The translations under genes were made by a program, and so were the position numbers. From positions 1 to 38,729 of IMG/VR virus record IMGVR_UViG_3300021437_000051: a DNA stretch of 38,729 bases. One strand, 5' to 3'. The notes under the pieces are model-generated. The model was given only the letters and a program-made list of their open reading frames with translations, made no database searches and was not told where the DNA came from. Of the stretch, positions 14,478 to 22,048 are shown in pieces. Position 1 is the stretch's first letter. The number at the start of each line of letters is the position of its first letter. Source of the DNA: a virus.

Positions 14478-14659
14478 TCTACGCAGCAGACGGCAGGGAA
14501 TTCGAGGATGAAGTCATTCGTATTGAGGTGGGGTCAGAAGAAGATGACAACGCACTCGTTGAATGGCGGGAGTTTTACTACGGCGATGAGCAAATCCGCA
14601 GGGATGTGCACGTCAAATTGAAGATGGGTTCGGCGTCGCTTGGCGCTATTGGTTTCTAA
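14474..14659 (+). CDS. Small acidic head-region protein
   Basis: A 61-aa acidic protein (MIYAADGREFEDEVIRIEVG) coupled to the portal gene by an ATGA overlap. The N-terminal IYAADGREFEDE and the strand-rich body suggest a small beta protein. The homologous role is unknown; the position suggests a head or connector accessory. Confidence 0.6.
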   Translation: MIYAADGREFEDEVIRIEVGSEEDDNALVEWREFYYGDEQIRRDVHVKLKMGSASLGAIGF

Positions 14660-14669
14660 GGAGTAGAAC

Positions 14670-15137
14670 ATGGCGAACTCTAGCGGCGTTGCAAATAGTT
14701 TCAAATTCGAGTGCATGATGGGCTATCACCAGTTGGGTGCGCCTACTCTTGTTTCCCGCACGAGCCTGACCGCTCCGACAAACGATGTTGTGAAGGCGGC
14801 TCTGTATCTCAGCTCAGCCACCACAGGCCCTAGCAACACGGTCTACACGGTAACGGGTGAGGTGTCGGGTACTGGCTACACGGCAGGCGGTGTGACGGTC
14901 ACGAATGCCACTGCGCCTAACCTGCAGACGACCACAGGTGTCTGGGATGCGTCGGCGGACATTGTGTTTACCTCAACGGCGTCCATTGGCCCGACGGATT
15001 GCGTGATGCTCTACAACAGCACGCAGGGCAACCGCAACATTGCCGTGTACACGTTTGCTGCACAGACGTTCAACGGGACATTGACCCTGACGCGTCCTGC
15101 GATTGGTGCTGCGACTTCCATGCTCCGGATTGCCTGA
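14670..15137 (+). CDS. Putative structural (decoration-like) protein
   Basis: A 155-aa Thr/Ser/Ala/Gly-rich beta protein with AAQTFNGTLTLTRP near its end and no charge clusters, as in capsid decoration or fibre proteins. GGAG precedes the ATG by about seven bases. It is followed by a tiny membrane protein and two larger proteins of the same composition, all between portal and scaffold. The function is inferred from position and composition. Confidence 0.6.
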   Translation: MANSSGVANSFKFECMMGYHQLGAPTLVSRTSLTAPTNDVVKAALYLSSATTGPSNTVYTVTGEVSGTGYTAGGVTVTNATAPNLQTTTGVWDASADIVFTSTASIGPTDCVMLYNSTQGNRNIAVYTFAAQTFNGTLTLTRPAIGAATSMLRIA

Positions 15138-15138
15138 C

Positions 15139-15231
15139 ATGGAACGGCTTACGCGATTCTTCCTGTGGGTTGTGATTGCGGCGGCTATCTATGTATGGCT
15201 AACGATCTTCCTTACGCCGTCTGGATTGTAA
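15139..15231 (+). CDS. Tiny single-pass membrane protein (30 aa)
   Basis: A 30-aa frame MERLTRFFLWVVIAAAIYVW followed by LTIFLTPSGL. It is almost entirely one membrane helix with a positive N terminus. It starts one base after the previous stop and ends directly against the next ATG (TAAATG). The perfect fit in the operon suggests that it is real. The function is unknown. Confidence 0.55.
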   Translation: MERLTRFFLWVVIAAAIYVWLTIFLTPSGL

Positions 15232-16449
15232 ATGGCCAATTTCATTGTTAATCCTGGTTCTGGAGGATCAACCTTCGCATCCGACACGATCACGGCGGTT
15301 GAATATCCCCTAGCTAAGTCTGCCTGGGGTGCTGCTGGAGCGGTGAACCAGACTTCCGTGGCCTCGCCATTGCCGGTTCAGGTGATCTCAGGCGCTGCAG
15401 TCAACACGACTGGCGCAATCACCACAGCAGCAACGACTGTCGGCCCGGTGACGATGGGGTCATATGTCAGTGTGACTGTTCAGGTGTCGGGCACCTATGC
15501 GGGCGTCAATTTCGGCTTCTGGGCTTCCAATGACGGCACAACCTACTGGCCAGTGAACGCGGTAAGGTCGGATACTGGTGTTTATGAAACAACCACAGGC
15601 GTTCTAACGGCTAACCAGACGCGTGCATGGGATGTCGATATTGGTGGCGCAAACTTCTTTAAGGTCATCAGTACAGCATTCACGTCAGGTTCGGCAGCGA
15701 TCAGCATTCTTCAGAACATGGAAGAAGGCTCGCCCTCTGTAGCTGCAATTACCCAAGGGCCTGCGGCTGCAGCGACAGCGATCCTTGGCAACCCGACGCG
15801 CATTGGCGGAACGTTTACGACAGCGTTGCCGACATACACCACTGGCCAACAGACAGACCTGCAGACAACGGCAAGGGGCGAGGTCTATTGCGCGCTTTCG
15901 ATTGGTGCAGTATCGGCAACCGTGAAGGCGGCTTCGACTGCGGCCGCAACGACTGACACGGCGCTGGTGGTATCAATGGCAGGCGCGAACAGCGCCGTGA
16001 AGATTGGCGACGGAACGAACAACGCGGCGGTAAAAGCGGCGAGTACGGCAGCGGCAGCGACTGACCCGGCGGCGGTGGTTTCGCTATCTCCGAACAGTCC
16101 TATAACACTGCCAACGCCATCGACTTCAATTATCAGCAGCGCCGCCACCACGAATGCCACGAGCGTGAAGGCAACGGCGGGAACGGTGTATAGCTTGACG
16201 GCTAACAACACCGCGGGAACTGCGGCATTCATCAAGCTGTACAACTTGGCGACCGCACCTACGGTAGGAACGAGTGTTCCGACGCTCACATTCTCTGTTC
16301 CTGCAAACGGTTCCATCAACGTCACATTTGGCACATCTGGTGCTCGATTTGCCACGGGCATCGCATTAGCGATTACCAACCTTGGAACGGACGCGGATGC
16401 AACAGCGGTCACGGCTGCACAGATCAAGTCTGTCCTAGCCTACATCTAG
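15232..16449 (+). CDS. Structural beta-rich protein with internal repeat
   Basis: A 405-aa Ala/Thr/Gly/Ser-rich protein. Residues about 60-160 form a beta domain (SYVSVTVQVSGTYAGVNFGF, then WASNDGTTYWPV). A repeated word VKAASTAAAxTD occurs twice in the middle. The C-terminal domain (AGTVYSLTANNTAGTAAFIK) resembles virion surface beta sandwiches. It is likely a decoration or fibre component. It is encoded between portal and scaffold together with the next gene. Confidence 0.6.
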   Translation: MANFIVNPGSGGSTFASDTITAVEYPLAKSAWGAAGAVNQTSVASPLPVQVISGAAVNTTGAITTAATTVGPVTMGSYVSVTVQVSGTYAGVNFGFWASNDGTTYWPVNAVRSDTGVYETTTGVLTANQTRAWDVDIGGANFFKVISTAFTSGSAAISILQNMEEGSPSVAAITQGPAAAATAILGNPTRIGGTFTTALPTYTTGQQTDLQTTARGEVYCALSIGAVSATVKAASTAAATTDTALVVSMAGANSAVKIGDGTNNAAVKAASTAAAATDPAAVVSLSPNSPITLPTPSTSIISSAATTNATSVKATAGTVYSLTANNTAGTAAFIKLYNLATAPTVGTSVPTLTFSVPANGSINVTFGTSGARFATGIALAITNLGTDADATAVTAAQIKSVLAYI

Positions 16450-16463
16450 CGGGGTGACGCCTC

Positions 16464-18422
16464 ATGGCGATTACACTCGTTGGCACCCCGGTAGTTAACA
16501 GCGCAGCAAGCGGCGCAGTAACTTTCACCAAGACACTAGCATCGGGCAGCAGCCTTGTGCTGTGCCTGAACGTCTACGATTCGTCGGGAACATCCCCGAT
16601 GACCGTAAGCGTCACGGGCGGTGGTGGAACGTGGGCAAGTGTTGTCCTGGCGACGGCAAACGCCTTCACCTCGCGCTCGCAAATTTGGCGTTGTTTCAAC
16701 CCGACAAGCGGATCGCAGACGATCACTGTTACGCCAACGACTGCGGGTGACACGGTAGTCGGCGTTCTGTCGGAATTCACGGGACTGCTTGCGGGGAGCG
16801 TGACACTCGGGACAACGAGTGCCTTTACCTCGACTCCGAGCATTGGGCCATCTGCCGCAACCACGAATGCGGTAGAGCTTGTTGTCGCAACGTTGGCAGC
16901 GTTTACAACGAACAATGGCGGAACGTCGCCAGCCACCACGGGTTACACCAACCTCGGCAACCAGGTAACGCCAAACGGCACCATCCGGGCGGATTACAAG
17001 GTCACAAGCAGCACAGGCACGCAGTCTGCAGCATGGGGAACGCTTACCGCTGGCGACACGCAAAACGCCACGCTTGCCACGTTCATCGACAACAGCGGCC
17101 CAAGCGGTAATTCGGATGGATGGCCGCTTGCAGGCATGGTGGCTGTTGGCCGTTTGCTTGCGGGTGGTGGTGGCAACACTGCAGCACTTACCGGGCAATC
17201 CACAACATCAGCGGTTGGCACATTAACGCCAACAATCACTACTGCGCTCACAGGACAAGCAACAACGTCCGCAGTTGGCACCCTGACGCCTAGCCAAGGG
17301 GCGACCGCAGCACTCACAGGTGTGTCAGCAACATCGGCAGTCGGAACACTGACGCCCAGCATTGCCACTACATTTGCAGGTGTTTCGGCAACCTCTGCCG
17401 TTGGCGCGTTTGCTCCGAATATCTCGGTTGCGTTGGTTGGTCAATCAGCAACGTCTGCAGTTGGCACACTGACAGCGACGTTAGCTAGCCTGCTAACCGG
17501 GCAAGCGGGGACATCTGCGGTTGGAACGCTAACGCCCTCCATAACAGTCGCGTTTAGTGGTGTAGGCAGTACCGCATCAGTCGGCACGTTATCGCCTAAC
17601 CAAGGGGCTACAGCAAGCCTTACAGGCGTATCTGCAACGTCTGATGTTGGTGTATTGACTCCAATCATCACGACTGGAATCGTTGGCGTCGGGTCAACTT
17701 CAGCCGTTGGAACACTGACCGCCAACCAAGGCAACACAGGAAACCTGACGGGGCAATTTGGAACCTCGGACGTTGGCATATTTGTTCCGAGCATTTCTGC
17801 CGCATTTAGTGGAGTTTCAGCTACAGCAAGCGCGGGAACACTGACGCCATTTGTAGCTACAACCATTAGCGGACAGCAGGCAACGTCTGCGGTTGGTGTG
17901 CTGACAGCGGCACTTGCAGCAGCACTTGCAGGCGTTCAGTCGCAATCCGATGTCGGCACCCTTACTCCGTCTGCGGGAAACGCAACCGTCGCCCTTGTTG
18001 GTGTGGAGGCAACCTCTGCTGTTGGCGTCTTGACGGCGGTCGTAGATACGCCAGTCACACAAGGCGCAGGCCAGCGACGTAAACAGCGTTTCATCATCGG
18101 AACTCGTGAGTATTTCGGCACCTTTGAAGATGCTGCAGAACTGCTATTAGAGCGTGCAAAACGGGCACACGATAAGCAAGCAAAAGAGAGTATTAAGAAG
18201 CCTGTAAAGACGGCAGGTAAGCCTGTAACCGTCAAGCCTTCAGTTGATGAAGTCCAGAAGCTCATAGAGAGCGATCAAGCCAAGGTTTCGGCATGGATCA
18301 CGGCGCAACAGGACTTCATTGATAGCGTTACCCGAAGGATTGAAGAGCTTGAGCAGCAGCAGAAGCTTGCAGACGATGAGGACGAAAGCGAGATCGAATG
18401 GCTAGTTCTGATGGCGCTATAG
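16464..18422 (+). CDS. Large repeat-containing fibre-like protein
   Basis: A 652-aa protein in three parts. An N-terminal beta domain covers residues 1-235 (TVSVTGGGGTWASVVLATAN, then RSQIWRCFNPTSGSQTITVT). About 14 tandem repeats of 19-23 aa with core TSAVGTLTP, each starting LTGQ or SGVS, follow. The C-terminal tail has QRFIIGTREYFGTFEDAAEL and a charged coiled coil ending in LEQQQKLADDEDE. It is probably a surface fibre or adhesin attached through its C terminus. Repeat copy 4 overlaps the junction into the tail (RAKRAHDKQ). The next gene overlaps its end by 25 bp. Confidence 0.65.
   Translation: MAITLVGTPVVNSAASGAVTFTKTLASGSSLVLCLNVYDSSGTSPMTVSVTGGGGTWASVVLATANAFTSRSQIWRCFNPTSGSQTITVTPTTAGDTVVGVLSEFTGLLAGSVTLGTTSAFTSTPSIGPSAATTNAVELVVATLAAFTTNNGGTSPATTGYTNLGNQVTPNGTIRADYKVTSSTGTQSAAWGTLTAGDTQNATLATFIDNSGPSGNSDGWPLAGMVAVGRLLAGGGGNTAALTGQSTTSAVGTLTPTITTALTGQATTSAVGTLTPSQGATAALTGVSATSAVGTLTPSIATTFAGVSATSAVGAFAPNISVALVGQSATSAVGTLTATLASLLTGQAGTSAVGTLTPSITVAFSGVGSTASVGTLSPNQGATASLTGVSATSDVGVLTPIITTGIVGVGSTSAVGTLTANQGNTGNLTGQFGTSDVGIFVPSISAAFSGVSATASAGTLTPFVATTISGQQATSAVGVLTAALAAALAGVQSQSDVGTLTPSAGNATVALVGVEATSAVGVLTAVVDTPVTQGAGQRRKQRFIIGTREYFGTFEDAAELLLERAKRAHDKQAKESIKKPVKTAGKPVTVKPSVDEVQKLIESDQAKVSAWITAQQDFIDSVTRRIEELEQQQKLADDEDESEIEWLVLMAL
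17181..18053 (+). repeat. Tandem imperfect coding repeats (~14 units of 57-69 bp)
   Basis: About 14 divergent units encoding GxSxTSAVGTLTP words run through the fibre-like gene. Units differ in length by whole codons. Such arrays can expand or contract by recombination, changing fibre length. Confidence 0.8.
18159..18171 (+). repeat. Dispersed 13-bp repeat AAACGGGCACACG, copy 4
   Basis: Exact copy inside the fibre-like gene just before its charged tail, again followed by AT(A)A, in the same reading frame (KRAHD) as copy 1. Confidence 0.75.
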
Positions 18423-18715
18423 CAAACGAAGCGCAGCTAAGCAAAGAGATGACACGAGGGCAGCAGGCAAGGGAATTGTTAGAGCATGAACTCATGCGCG
18501 AAGCGTTTGAGGCAATCGAGGCAAAGGTTATCAGTGAATGGAAGACAAACGAAAACCAGGAAGGCCGCGAAAAATGCCACCTGATGCTCAAAGCAATGGA
18601 GCAATTGAAGGGGCATCTTTCGGAAGTGATGTTGACGGGTCGTTTAGCGTCATTACAACTGGAAGCGAGGCGGTCGAGAGTGCAGAAGCTGAGGGAATGG
18701 ATATCGGAGTATTAG
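18398..18715 (+). CDS. Helical head-assembly accessory protein
   Basis: A 105-aa mostly helical charged protein (RGQQARELLEHELMREAFEA, then EWKTNENQEGREKCHLMLKA). The pattern RGxxAxELLxxELxxEAFxA is one I associate with a family found between portal and capsid genes of podovirus-like phages. It overlaps the fibre-like gene by 25 bp. The precise role is not known. Confidence 0.65.
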   Translation: MASSDGAIANEAQLSKEMTRGQQARELLEHELMREAFEAIEAKVISEWKTNENQEGREKCHLMLKAMEQLKGHLSEVMLTGRLASLQLEARRSRVQKLREWISEY

Positions 18716-18717
18716 CC

Positions 18718-18888
18718 ATGCACCTACGGGTGGTGGAAGGTGAATTGAGGGGAAGGAAGACCATTACACGAGTCTTTCACCCGGATGCAAAAACAGAACA
18801 AACGTGGAACGGGATTTATAGCGATGCACCCGTGGAAGTCGGCTCCATTGGATACCGATTGAACACAGGTGAGTCGTTCAACCTGTAG
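18718..18888 (+). CDS. Small head-region protein (56 aa)
   Basis: A 56-aa protein MHLRVVEGELRGRKTITRVF... with strand-like pattern, starting two bases after the previous stop and having GGAG eight bases upstream. A longer frame reaching back to 18538 (with KPGRPRK) overlaps the preceding gene by 178 bp and is less likely. The function is unknown; the position suggests a capsid accessory. Confidence 0.55.
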   Translation: MHLRVVEGELRGRKTITRVFHPDAKTEQTWNGIYSDAPVEVGSIGYRLNTGESFNL

Positions 18889-18907
18889 TACTCGTTTGGA
18901 GTAATGC

Positions 18908-19834
18908 ATGAGTGATGTTGCTACCGATTTCGGCGCGACGGAAGGCGAGGCAGAGATTGTCTCTGCGTTTGAGAATCTGCTTGATCCTCAACCCAAGGAA
19001 GAAACTGAAGGAAAACCGGATGTAGAGGCGAAAGCCGAAGCTAACCCGGAACCTGAGGAAGAACCTGCGGAGGGAGATGAACCAGAAGCAGAACGCTACA
19101 AGGTCAAGGTAAACGGCAAAGAGATTGAGGTATCTCTCCCGGAGTTGCTGGCGACCTATCAGAAGGAAACAGCCGCTAACGAGAAATTTGAGCAGGCTGC
19201 GGAGATTCGCAAGACAGCATCAGCGGAAATCCAGAAGGCGCAAGCGGAACGTGCTGAAACAGCACAAAAGCTGCAGCAGGCAGAACTTGTGCTTAGGGGG
19301 CAGTTGGCAGAACAACCCAATTGGGATGCTCTGTTGCAGTCTGACCCGGTGCAATACCTGCGTATCAAACAGGTATGGGAGCAGAAACACGCGCAGTTGA
19401 ACGCCATCCAGGCGCAACAGCAAAACCTGAGTTATCAGGCCCAGATTGAAGATCAGAAGAACATGCAGGCATTTCTCGCTGAACAAGCGGACGCCTTGCA
19501 CCAAGCTCTCCCAGACTGGAAAGACCCCGTAAAGGGTCAAGCCGAACGACAAGCCTTGTCTGCCTACCTGAAGAAACAAGGATATGGCGACGATGAGCTT
19601 GTAAACTTTACACGGGCTAAGGATGTACTCATTAGCCGCAAAGCCATGCTTTACGACGCACTCATGTCGAAGGCAGCAAAAACGACAGAGAGGGTAGAAA
19701 AACTGCCGCCTCAGAAGGTCATGCGGTCAGGTGCTACTCCAGCGTCAACAGATGGCAGAACCAAACAAATGCAGGCGTTACGGCGCAGTGGAAGCACTGC
19801 AGACGCGGCGTCTATTTTCGAAAAAATGCTTTAA
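18908..19834 (+). CDS. Scaffolding-like protein
   Basis: A 308-aa acidic, helical protein directly before the major capsid gene. The N-terminal 60 residues are extremely acidic (EEEPAEGDEPEAE). A short beta unit YKVKVNGKEIEVSLPELLAT follows, then a long Gln/Ala coiled coil (residues 95-190), and a basic C terminus (RRSGSTADAASIFEKML), which is the usual coat-binding end of scaffolds. GGAG lies six bases before the ATG. It assembles the procapsid and leaves before packaging, by analogy. Confidence 0.8.
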   Translation: MSDVATDFGATEGEAEIVSAFENLLDPQPKEETEGKPDVEAKAEANPEPEEEPAEGDEPEAERYKVKVNGKEIEVSLPELLATYQKETAANEKFEQAAEIRKTASAEIQKAQAERAETAQKLQQAELVLRGQLAEQPNWDALLQSDPVQYLRIKQVWEQKHAQLNAIQAQQQNLSYQAQIEDQKNMQAFLAEQADALHQALPDWKDPVKGQAERQALSAYLKKQGYGDDELVNFTRAKDVLISRKAMLYDALMSKAAKTTERVEKLPPQKVMRSGATPASTDGRTKQMQALRRSGSTADAASIFEKML

Positions 19835-19846
19835 AGGAATTGAATC

Positions 19847-20794
19847 ATGACGATGCAAACCAATGCCCAGAACACCTTCAGCTATAACAGCCTGGTGAAC
19901 ATGGAAGATGTTAGCGATGTGATTGCCAACATTGCCCCGACTGACACCCCGTTTCTTTCGGCTCTGAAGAAGACCAAAGCAACGAACACGATGCACGAAT
20001 TCTTGACGGACACCCTGAACTCTGCGGCTAACAATGCCCAGCTTGAAGGGGATGTGTTCACGTCGCAAACCCGTCCTACCCCGGTTCGTCTGAACAACCG
20101 TACGCAGATCAGCTACAAGGTCGTTTCGGTTTCGCGCACGCAACAAGCGTCGAACCCGTACGGCATGAAGAACATGCTCGCCTATCAAATGGCGAACGTG
20201 GCGAAGGAAATCAAGCGCGACCAAGAGTTTGCACTGACGCAAAACTCGACGGCCAACGCTGGCACGACTTCGGTTGCTCGCCAGTTGCGCGGCCTTGAGG
20301 GTTGGATTGCGACCAATGCTGACTACGGCGCAACGGGTGCGGCTCCGGTGTACACAGCAACTCCGGGTACGGCTGCAACGGATGGCACCCAGCGTGCGTT
20401 TACTGAAACCATTCTCAAGAACGTGCTGCAGCAGATTTACACGCAGGGCGGTAATCCTGAGCTGATTCTGGTAGGCCCGTCGCAGAAGCAAACATTTTCG
20501 ACGTTCACGGGTAACTCGACTCGTTTCAAGGAAGCCGAAGACGGCAAGCTGAATGCGTCCATCAATATCTATGTGAGCGATTACGGCACGTTGAAAGTTG
20601 CCCCGGATCGCTTCAGCCGTGCGCGTACTGCGTTCGTGTTGGACATGGATTACTGGGCACTTGCTGAACTCTCGCCTGCATCGATGGTTGATCTTCCCTC
20701 CACGTTTGATGGCGTGGGTAAGGCTCTGGTGACTGAGTACACCCTTGAAGCACGCCAAGAGAAAGCCAGCGGCGCATGCCGTGACTTGCTCTAA
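19847..20794 (+). CDS. Major capsid protein (SU10/DUF5309-like)
   Basis: A 315-aa coat protein with an HK97-type fold expected. Landmarks are DVSDVIANIAPTDTPFLSAL at the N terminus, NNAQLEGDVFTSQTRPTPVR, NRTQISYKVVSVSRTQQASN, then QMANVAKEIKRDQEFALTQN. These match the DUF5309 coat family seen in phage SU10 relatives. GGAATTGAATC precedes the ATG. Codon use is more biased than in neighbours (many GCG, CCG and ACG codons), consistent with very high expression. A terminator follows 14 bases after the stop. Confidence 0.88.
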   Translation: MTMQTNAQNTFSYNSLVNMEDVSDVIANIAPTDTPFLSALKKTKATNTMHEFLTDTLNSAANNAQLEGDVFTSQTRPTPVRLNNRTQISYKVVSVSRTQQASNPYGMKNMLAYQMANVAKEIKRDQEFALTQNSTANAGTTSVARQLRGLEGWIATNADYGATGAAPVYTATPGTAATDGTQRAFTETILKNVLQQIYTQGGNPELILVGPSQKQTFSTFTGNSTRFKEAEDGKLNASINIYVSDYGTLKVAPDRFSRARTAFVLDMDYWALAELSPASMVDLPSTFDGVGKALVTEYTLEARQEKASGACRDLL

Positions 20795-20808
20795 TCAGTT
20801 GAACTAAG

Positions 20809-20832
20809 CCGGGGCCTTCGGGCCTCGGTTTT
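20809..20832 (+). terminator. Rho-independent terminator after the capsid gene
   Basis: CCGGGGCC (20809-20816), TTCG tetraloop, GGCCTCGG (20821-20828) with one G-U pair, then TTTT. It probably attenuates transcription after the highly expressed coat gene or stabilises its mRNA 3' end. Confidence 0.85.
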
Positions 20833-20844
20833 CAAGGGGAAGAC

Positions 20845-21141
20845 ATGGAAGACGCAATCGCAATTTTCACCACTGGGGCAACGATTACCACGGGCGCAGC
20901 ATCGGCCAACGTGGCGATTCCGTTGGACTCATCGGGTAACGTACCTCGTTATATCCGCATCGCTGCTATTAACCCGTCTTACATCAAGCTGGGTGTGGCT
21001 GGTGTGACGGCTGCTGTTGGCGACATTCTTGTGCAGCCCGCAGACGCGGTAATTCTCTGCACGAATGGATGCACGTTCGTTGCTGCTATTCAGCAGGCGG
21101 CGGCTGGTGTTGTTCAAATCTCTCCATTGTCAAATCTATGA
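20845..21141 (+). CDS. Small virion structural protein
   Basis: A 98-aa beta-rich Ala/Ile/Val/Thr protein (NVAIPLDSSGNVPRYIRIAA, then YIKLGVAGVTAAVGDILVQP) resembling small head decoration or completion proteins coded right after the coat gene in podovirus-like phages. GGGGAAGAC precedes the ATG. Its stop overlaps the next ATG. Confidence 0.65.
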   Translation: MEDAIAIFTTGATITTGAASANVAIPLDSSGNVPRYIRIAAINPSYIKLGVAGVTAAVGDILVQPADAVILCTNGCTFVAAIQQAAAGVVQISPLSNL

Positions 21142-21425
21142 TTCAGACCAAGGCCATTCTTGATGATTTGGGCGGCAACCTGATTGTGAATCGTGTTCAG
21201 GATGTTGAGCCTATTGTGAATCATGCAGCGGCTTTGCGTCAGTCTGGCGAAGTCGGATCAAGAGACATGAAATTGGCCGCAACGCTTCCTGGTGTTGTGG
21301 TGGAACAGTACCTAGCAACCAACGGAATCACGTTCCGCGAGTTTTGCCAAGATGAAATCCACGCAAAGCGGATGCTGAATGATCCTGCGTTGTCTGCGTT
21401 CAGAGTTTGGGAAGGCAGGCTGTAA
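21138..21425 (+). CDS. Conserved head-tail region protein
   Basis: A 95-aa protein with LIVNRVQDVEPIVNHAAALR, an AATLPGVVVEQYLATNGITF segment and FCQDEIHAKRMLNDPALSAF, ending RVWEGRL. This layout (repeated DPALxxFRxWxGR end) is familiar from a conserved gene after the capsid gene in podovirus-like phages. The start at 21138 overlaps the upstream stop. A head-completion role is likely but not proven. Confidence 0.65.
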   Translation: MIQTKAILDDLGGNLIVNRVQDVEPIVNHAAALRQSGEVGSRDMKLAATLPGVVVEQYLATNGITFREFCQDEIHAKRMLNDPALSAFRVWEGRL

Positions 21426-22048
21426 TGGCACTCGATACCTATACAAACCTGAAGACAAGCATTGCGGATTGGTTGAATCGTAGTGACTTGACGGCGGTAA
21501 TCCCGGATTTCATCACGCTAGCCGAAGCGCAGATGAACCGCGACTTGAATGAATTGACGGCATTGCAAAAAACAGTGACGGGAACGGTTGATAGCGTCAC
21601 AACGTCCATTGCAATTCCTGCCGACCTGTTGAACCTGATGAACATCGTACTGAGCGATGGCACGAACAACAATTCGCTTTCGTACATTGCCCCAGAGGAT
21701 GCCGGCAACTTCGGGACGGGTCAGGACAAGCCGCGCTACTACTCGGTGATCGCGGATAACTACGTTGTTTATCCAATCCCGAATCAGACCTATACGTACT
21801 CATTGCATTACGTTGGCGAGATTCCGGCGTTAAGCGTCTCCAATGCCTCCAATTGGGTGTTGGCTAACACACCTAACCTTTACCTGTTTGGGGCGCTTCT
21901 GGAGGCTGCTGCGTACCTTGGCAACGATCCTAGGGTGCCGTTGTGGGAAGCCAAGTACGCGAAGGGTAAAGAGACATTGCTGCAGCAGGATAGCGAGCTT
22001 GCAAGGTCTGGGCCTCTCACGATCAAAGTGGATGCGCAAACAGCATGA
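21425..22048 (+). CDS. Head-tail adaptor protein
   Basis: A 207-aa connector protein. The N terminus (YTNLKTSIADWLNRSDLTAV, then PDFITLAEAQMNRDL) is the helical signature of podophage adaptor proteins that bind beneath the portal. A beta middle domain (KPRYYSVIADNYVVYPIPNQ) follows, then a helical end with NDPRVPLWEAKYAKGKETLL. It starts by TAATG overlap with the previous gene and is coupled to the stabilisation gene. Confidence 0.75.
   Translation: MALDTYTNLKTSIADWLNRSDLTAVIPDFITLAEAQMNRDLNELTALQKTVTGTVDSVTTSIAIPADLLNLMNIVLSDGTNNNSLSYIAPEDAGNFGTGQDKPRYYSVIADNYVVYPIPNQTYTYSLHYVGEIPALSVSNASNWVLANTPNLYLFGALLEAAAYLGNDPRVPLWEAKYAKGKETLLQQDSELARSGPLTIKVDAQTA

Noticed and set aside
15885-17866. 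Long minus-strand frames of 120-220 codons across the structural genes.
   Set aside because: These are opposite-strand shadows of Ala/Thr/Gly-rich coding sequence with few stop-forming codons; they have no ribosome sites and unlikely compositions.
18538-18717. Upstream extension with an AT-hook-like KPGRPRK word in front of the 56-aa head-region protein.
   Set aside because: It would overlap the preceding gene by 178 bp, and the ATG at 18718 has a better ribosome site. Kept only as an alternative start.
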